From positions 9,426,501-9,490,500 of the forward strand of contig NC_061465.1 of assembly GCF_022581195.2 (NCBI RefSeq): DNA of 64,000 bases, in the 5' to 3' direction. Below, in pieces: positions 60,101-64,000 of this stretch. This DNA comes from Helicoverpa zea. Lineage: Eukaryota > Arthropoda > Insecta > Lepidoptera > Noctuidae. The notes under the pieces were generated by a model. It was not told the DNA's origin. It saw only the letters and a program-made list of their open reading frames with translations, and did not search any database. The stretch's first letter is position 1; every line of letters starts with the position of its first letter. The translations under genes and the position numbers were made by a program.

Positions 60101-60694
60101 AAATCGTTTTGGTCATGCCCGTCGTACGTATCAGACCTAGAAGAAAGCTTCTGACCTACCTGCATTATGTCATCTCCAGTTTTTCCTTACTCCGTGTTTT
60201 CAAGCAAACTGGATAAAGAGGAAACGTGTCACTTTCAACTGTTACACAATATTGTATGAGGACAATGTCATTACTGGAACAATAGAGGTCATGTTCCTAG
60301 GACTGGTTCTGGATTGAGGGTCTGAGGGAAGTCAAATTTGAGACTTTTTGTTTTTTGAAACTGGTTTCTGTCTACTGCGTTTTCTGTATTGAAGAAGTAA
60401 AGTTATACTTACTATGGGAACAAGTTTGTGACTGGAAACAATGAAAGAAAAATGTGGAAAACCTTGAGTCACGCCATTGCATAATAATGCAAAATAATAC
60501 TTTCAATTTCCTTGAACTTTTTTTAATCAATTAAACTTATTAAAATCAATTTTATCTAATACACAGAACAAAATACACAATGAGAAAGCTCATTACGTCA
60601 GCAAATTCACAAAATATAATACGAACACATTCCACGGCAATGGTTTCAATATAAACAGCGAACACGGGGTCATTGACACTTGGCACTAGATTGC
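57161..60694. other. Gene-free stretch
   Basis: AT-rich. A compositionally balanced segment at about 59940-60190, containing 'ccgatcatttcagatgtctc' and 'tcagacctagaagaaagctt', looks like an unrecognised repeat. Its open frame starts only with GTG and has no domain. Confidence 0.4.
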
Positions 60695-60768
60695 AACCCA
60701 GCGGGACTCGCACCGAACTAATACATGGAACATTATATAACTACTCTTGTGCTACCATGCCGCCCTGG
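60695..60768 (-). repeat. Degenerate tRNA-like head, minus strand
   Basis: On minus, 'ccagggcggcatggtagcac' is followed after about 35 nt by 'ggtgcgagtcccgctggg', which resembles a B box with one mismatch. This may be a SINE head or a tRNA pseudogene. No body or tail is identified. Confidence 0.3.
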
Positions 60769-63379
60769 TACTTGTCTTTTGTAAATTAGTTTTAGTTTCA
60801 ACTGTGTTTAGGTGTAGTATTCTATTAGAAGGACGTGTTATTAGAGAAGGTTGTAGATAGAGGAAATAAAGTTGGATCTGTTAACTACCTATTATTGTAA
60901 AATGGCGACTCTAAAAGCCATCAATTTCCAACAAATCAGTCACATCATGTAGCTATTGACTATTTGTAATTCACTATTTCCAAAAAATATTTTTTATCTA
61001 CCCATGAAAATCCAGCTTTAACGAGCCATTGTTTTCATGAAAATGACACCAGGAAACTACATCAAGACTACACTTAACTCCAAAAAAATGACCAACAATT
61101 TCCCACTCTCAAAACTAATTTAATAACGCAACTCTCGAAAAAAACAAAGCCAACAAACGAACCCATAAGCATGAGATAAATCTTTCGCGGCATATTTCAA
61201 GCTAAGCCTGCATAAGGTTAACAGCTTATTTACACTAGCAATTAGCTGGGCCTTAGCTTAGGTCACTTCATTAGTTTAGCGTGATACATTGGTGAAATCT
61301 GCAGCTTAAGCTAAGCTACGTAGCTGGGGTATTTGTTTTACATTTGCTTGTAGTTTTGGAAAATATCGTTCTTGCTTGCGGCATCGCTTGCGTTTTATAC
61401 ATAAAATGTGCGATAATGTAGCTTTATGTTCTAAAAGATTTATTGAAATGTGTACTAGAGATAACAAAGAATTTCCTTATATAGTCTTCAATATTGTTAA
61501 GTATTTGTTTTTCATATATTCATGCCTTAATCTGTCCAATGTCTGTCAAAGGTCGTTTTAAAAACAGAACAGCCCATTCACCTAATTTAGTTATTTTATG
61601 ATTTAAGTATAATTATAGATTATCTATCTAAAGTATTCCCGATTCCAGATTTTAATCTGCAGTAGTCAAAAGTATTTTATCCAGATATACAAAGGGACGA
61701 AATAACGAGACTGTGTAGGTAAGCCCGTCCATCTGGCTGTCCGCCTACCCATCTGTCTTTTACAAGGCTGTATGTCTACAGTTCTAATACTAGCCACTAG
61801 TTCATTCATTTGGCATATAAAAAAAATATTTCCAAGTCCAGTCTGTTAGGTTATGAAATCATTTTTTTTACAATCATAACGATATCAGACATGAAAAGTA
61901 GACACAATTTTTAAAAGACTTCAGAAACATAAGTAGAAACTTTTTTAATAACTTCTTTGACGACACCTACACAAGATATTTGCAATTACGAATACCAAAT
62001 TCAATGCAAACCGACTTCGATGTCATTAATACGTCTAGACGCCAAACATAGGCAGGTAAGTACATACAGATAATATATTCAGTACATCAATCTTCGTCTC
62101 ATATAGTCGTCAAGTGTACCTAATATATTGGCGCTTTGAAATTTAATTAAACGCTCCATATATTCCACTGTTTACTTGCGAATGATTGAATCAACATGAA
62201 GATTGATTTGCTTTCATTTTGTTACTGTTCGGTGTTTGGCACATGACGGTAATTCCTGTTCAAGAGTTATGAACATACTTGTTGTTGCCTGCGATTTTAC
62301 CTGTGTCTTATGGTAATTAGTTCTCTCACCGTGAGCAAATTAGCTTGTCATATCCATTATCAGGCTTTATTTAAGCAATCTGTGTATCAAACATTTAAAT
62401 TGTTTTTTTTTTGCCATGAAACAGGACCAGGACTGATGGACAGACATAGTCACGCATTAATATCTATAATTTAATAATAAGCAATAAACTTAGTAAGGAT
62501 CACTAACTTCTCGGTATGTACAGTTACGCAAATAAATACCATTCCTTTCAAGACTCGTCATGATGTTATCAACAAGACAATAAACACCATAGTGAACACG
62601 GGTTCAAATTCTACGATCTAAGACTGATTATCCTTTTATGACAAGTTAAACAGTACTGTAAAAAACAATTGTAGTTTCTTTACAATGTAATCTTGTGAAC
62701 TGCCCCTCTAAAACCGTAATTAAAACTCATCTCCCTGCCGCTAATTTTTGTTTAATTTCAAAGCTTTCTCCCTTTTAAAGGGGAGATCTAAAGAGCTAAC
62801 CATATGCGTAGTCACACTGTCACCCCACCATGCCTATCTCTGTTTGCTCAGTATTACCCACCCCTATGGGTTCCCATACCGTGAGGATTTTAATCAAGTC
62901 GATGTTACATTTTCTATATAATAAAATGTTACTAGGGTTTAATAGGTATTTGTTTGAGTTACAGAGCTTTGGCTTTGATCACTGATGAAATATGTGGGAG
63001 GTAATTCAATTGTTTTTTTTTCTCGGGCTAATTCCTTACTGGACTATAATAAAATAAATGTAAGAGGAATTTCGTTTAATAAAGTTTTTATTTAGTTAAA
63101 ATAAAATAATGTACTTAATGTCAAGAAATGTATTCTACTACTAGACAAATGACATCATTTTTGTAGCAAGCACAGATTTTCATCTGCAGATGAAATTGTC
63201 AGGCACAGAGATTTAAATAAAAGAAAAACTACCCAGCTCTAACTAGATTTGAAATGAGATTTAAATTTTCAGAAAAACTGTCTTCCTAACCCATTCTAGT
63301 CTATAAACTAGTGCAATTTTATATCAAAATTAGAATTAAGCATAACATTACAAAACCGTGATATAACATAAGTGCGGAC
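60769..63379. other. Gene-free stretch upstream of the protein gene
   Basis: AT-rich, no recognised repeat of length. It could be the 5' flank or an upstream intron of the gene that starts at 63488. Confidence 0.45.
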
Positions 63380-63487
63380 CATATATGACGAATAAGTGAA
63401 CGCAAAAATCGGCAATAAAGTGGCGGTCTACCTGAGTGTAATTCACATGTACCGGTGTGTTGTTAAACGGTGGGGTGCGGCTCACCT
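63380..63487 (+). promoter_or_regulatory. Probable 5' UTR of the unrecognised gene
   Basis: GC-richer than the preceding kilobases, and contains an in-frame TAA at 63464-63466 upstream of the first ATG. No TATA box or certain start site is visible. A 3' splice site feeding this exon from an upstream non-coding exon is also possible. Confidence 0.45.
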
Positions 63488-63577
63488 ATGACGAACAACA
63501 ATAACGGAGTGAACGGCAGCGCGGCCGGCGAGCCAGCCGCCCTCGACATGGATTCGCTCGAGGAAATGCTTCGTAAG
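63488..63577 (+). CDS. First coding exon of an unrecognised gene (partial)
   Basis: Encodes 30 residues: an Asn/Gly/Ser/Ala-rich start, MTNNNNGVNGSAAGEPAALD, followed by MDSLEEMLRK, a likely acidic amphipathic helix. The exon ends AAG|GTAAGG at 63577/63578, a near-consensus donor, in phase 0. The start at 63488 is the first ATG after an in-frame stop (63464). A second in-frame ATG at 63548 (Met21) has a better context (g at -3, G at +4) and may be used, so the low-complexity part could be poorly conserved. The exon is much richer in GC and CpG than the introns around it, which supports real coding. I do not recognise the protein; no function is assigned. The rest of the gene lies beyond the window. 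Confidence 0.7.
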
Positions 63578-64000
63578 GTAAGGAAACTTATGTTAACTGC
63601 ACGTTTCACGTTGTTTTCCGTTTCAGCACATTCGAAAATTTCCTACTTAGATATTACGCTAAACATTTCGGCGAACGTTCTCGCTACGGTAAAGGTTTAT
63701 GTTACTTAACTGCACACTTGAAATAGTAAATACTGCATAACGTTGCTGTGTATGTTTTTACCTAGTTTCATATTGAATTTTTTATGCTCAACTGTACGAG
63801 CGTAATGTACAAATGTATGAAATATTAATGTGCTGAGAGTCGCTTTAAATTAAAATATTACGTTTGACTTGTGAAAATTTACATAATAGTTACTCTGAAA
63901 GCTTTTCGGAGATTTAATCTACATACCAGTAAAATGTATTCGTCGAATTCACCTTTAATTACCAGTAATGGATTGGCGAAAAGTCAATACATTTTAATTT
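63578..64000 (+). other. First part of intron after the coding exon
   Basis: Begins gtaagg and turns AT-rich with stops in the coding frame. The open frame continues to 63709 by read-through, but composition changes at the donor. No acceptor is seen before the window end. Confidence 0.6.

Noticed and set aside
59995..60216. 73-codon frame in a balanced-composition segment
   Set aside because: Starts with GTG, has no domain and no homologue I recognise; probably an unclassified repeat.

Overview
This window looks like nuclear DNA of a lepidopteran, probably a noctuoid moth. It is AT-rich and almost free of genes. It carries repeat types I recognise from moth genomes: tRNA-headed SINEs with (GAT)n, (ATT)n or (TTACAG)n tails, the 'ggccaagtgcgagtcgg' repeat family, RTE-like fragments beginning 'actagctgacccggcgaac', hAT elements and many short MITEs. 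The organism call rests on family recognition and has not been tested by a search.

Only two cellular genes can be supported. One is a 72-nt initiator tRNA-Met at 41968-42039 on the plus strand. The other is the first coding exon (30 codons, 63488-63577, plus strand) of a gene I do not recognise, which continues beyond the right edge through a clear splice donor. Everything else is intergenic or first-intron DNA packed with mobile elements. Most reading frames are 60-90 codons with no recognisable domain, and I treat them as chance frames or transposon shadows.

Layout. 1-15.6 kb: AT-rich DNA with SINE and LINE relics and a GC-box/CCAAT-bearing MITE at 9467-9671. 15.6-26.8 kb: a terminal-inverted-repeat element (15596-16470), then an older composite repeat (18214-26814) split by a complete LTR retrotransposon (19192-25051). 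That retrotransposon has LTRs identical by eye, a tRNA-Ser(GCU)-type primer site, a polypurine tract and a 5-bp target duplication, but no gag-pol. Its interior holds two minisatellites, of 47 bp and 30 bp, whose units can both form small hairpins with an ATTAAAT-like loop. This is the most interesting object in the window. 27.8-35 kb: MITEs, SINEs and a tandem GC-rich retroposon with a hAT element nested inside. 37-38.4 kb: a MITE and a long foldback. 39.97 kb: a textbook CTCF-like site. 42-50 kb: the tRNA, a MITE with perfect 62-bp inverted repeats, and a CpG-rich candidate promoter at 47.4-47.7 kb. 50-57 kb: two SINE families sharing one 5' half, several RTE-like fragments and a 953-bp hAT element with 8-bp target duplications. 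57-63.4 kb: mostly featureless, with a pre-miRNA-like hairpin at 57099-57160. 63.4-64 kb: the start of the protein gene.

Apart from the incomplete protein gene and the tRNA, no genes here can be seen to work together. What the window mainly shows is the order of transposon nesting and a non-autonomous retroelement that seems to have kept structured non-coding RNA instead of proteins.
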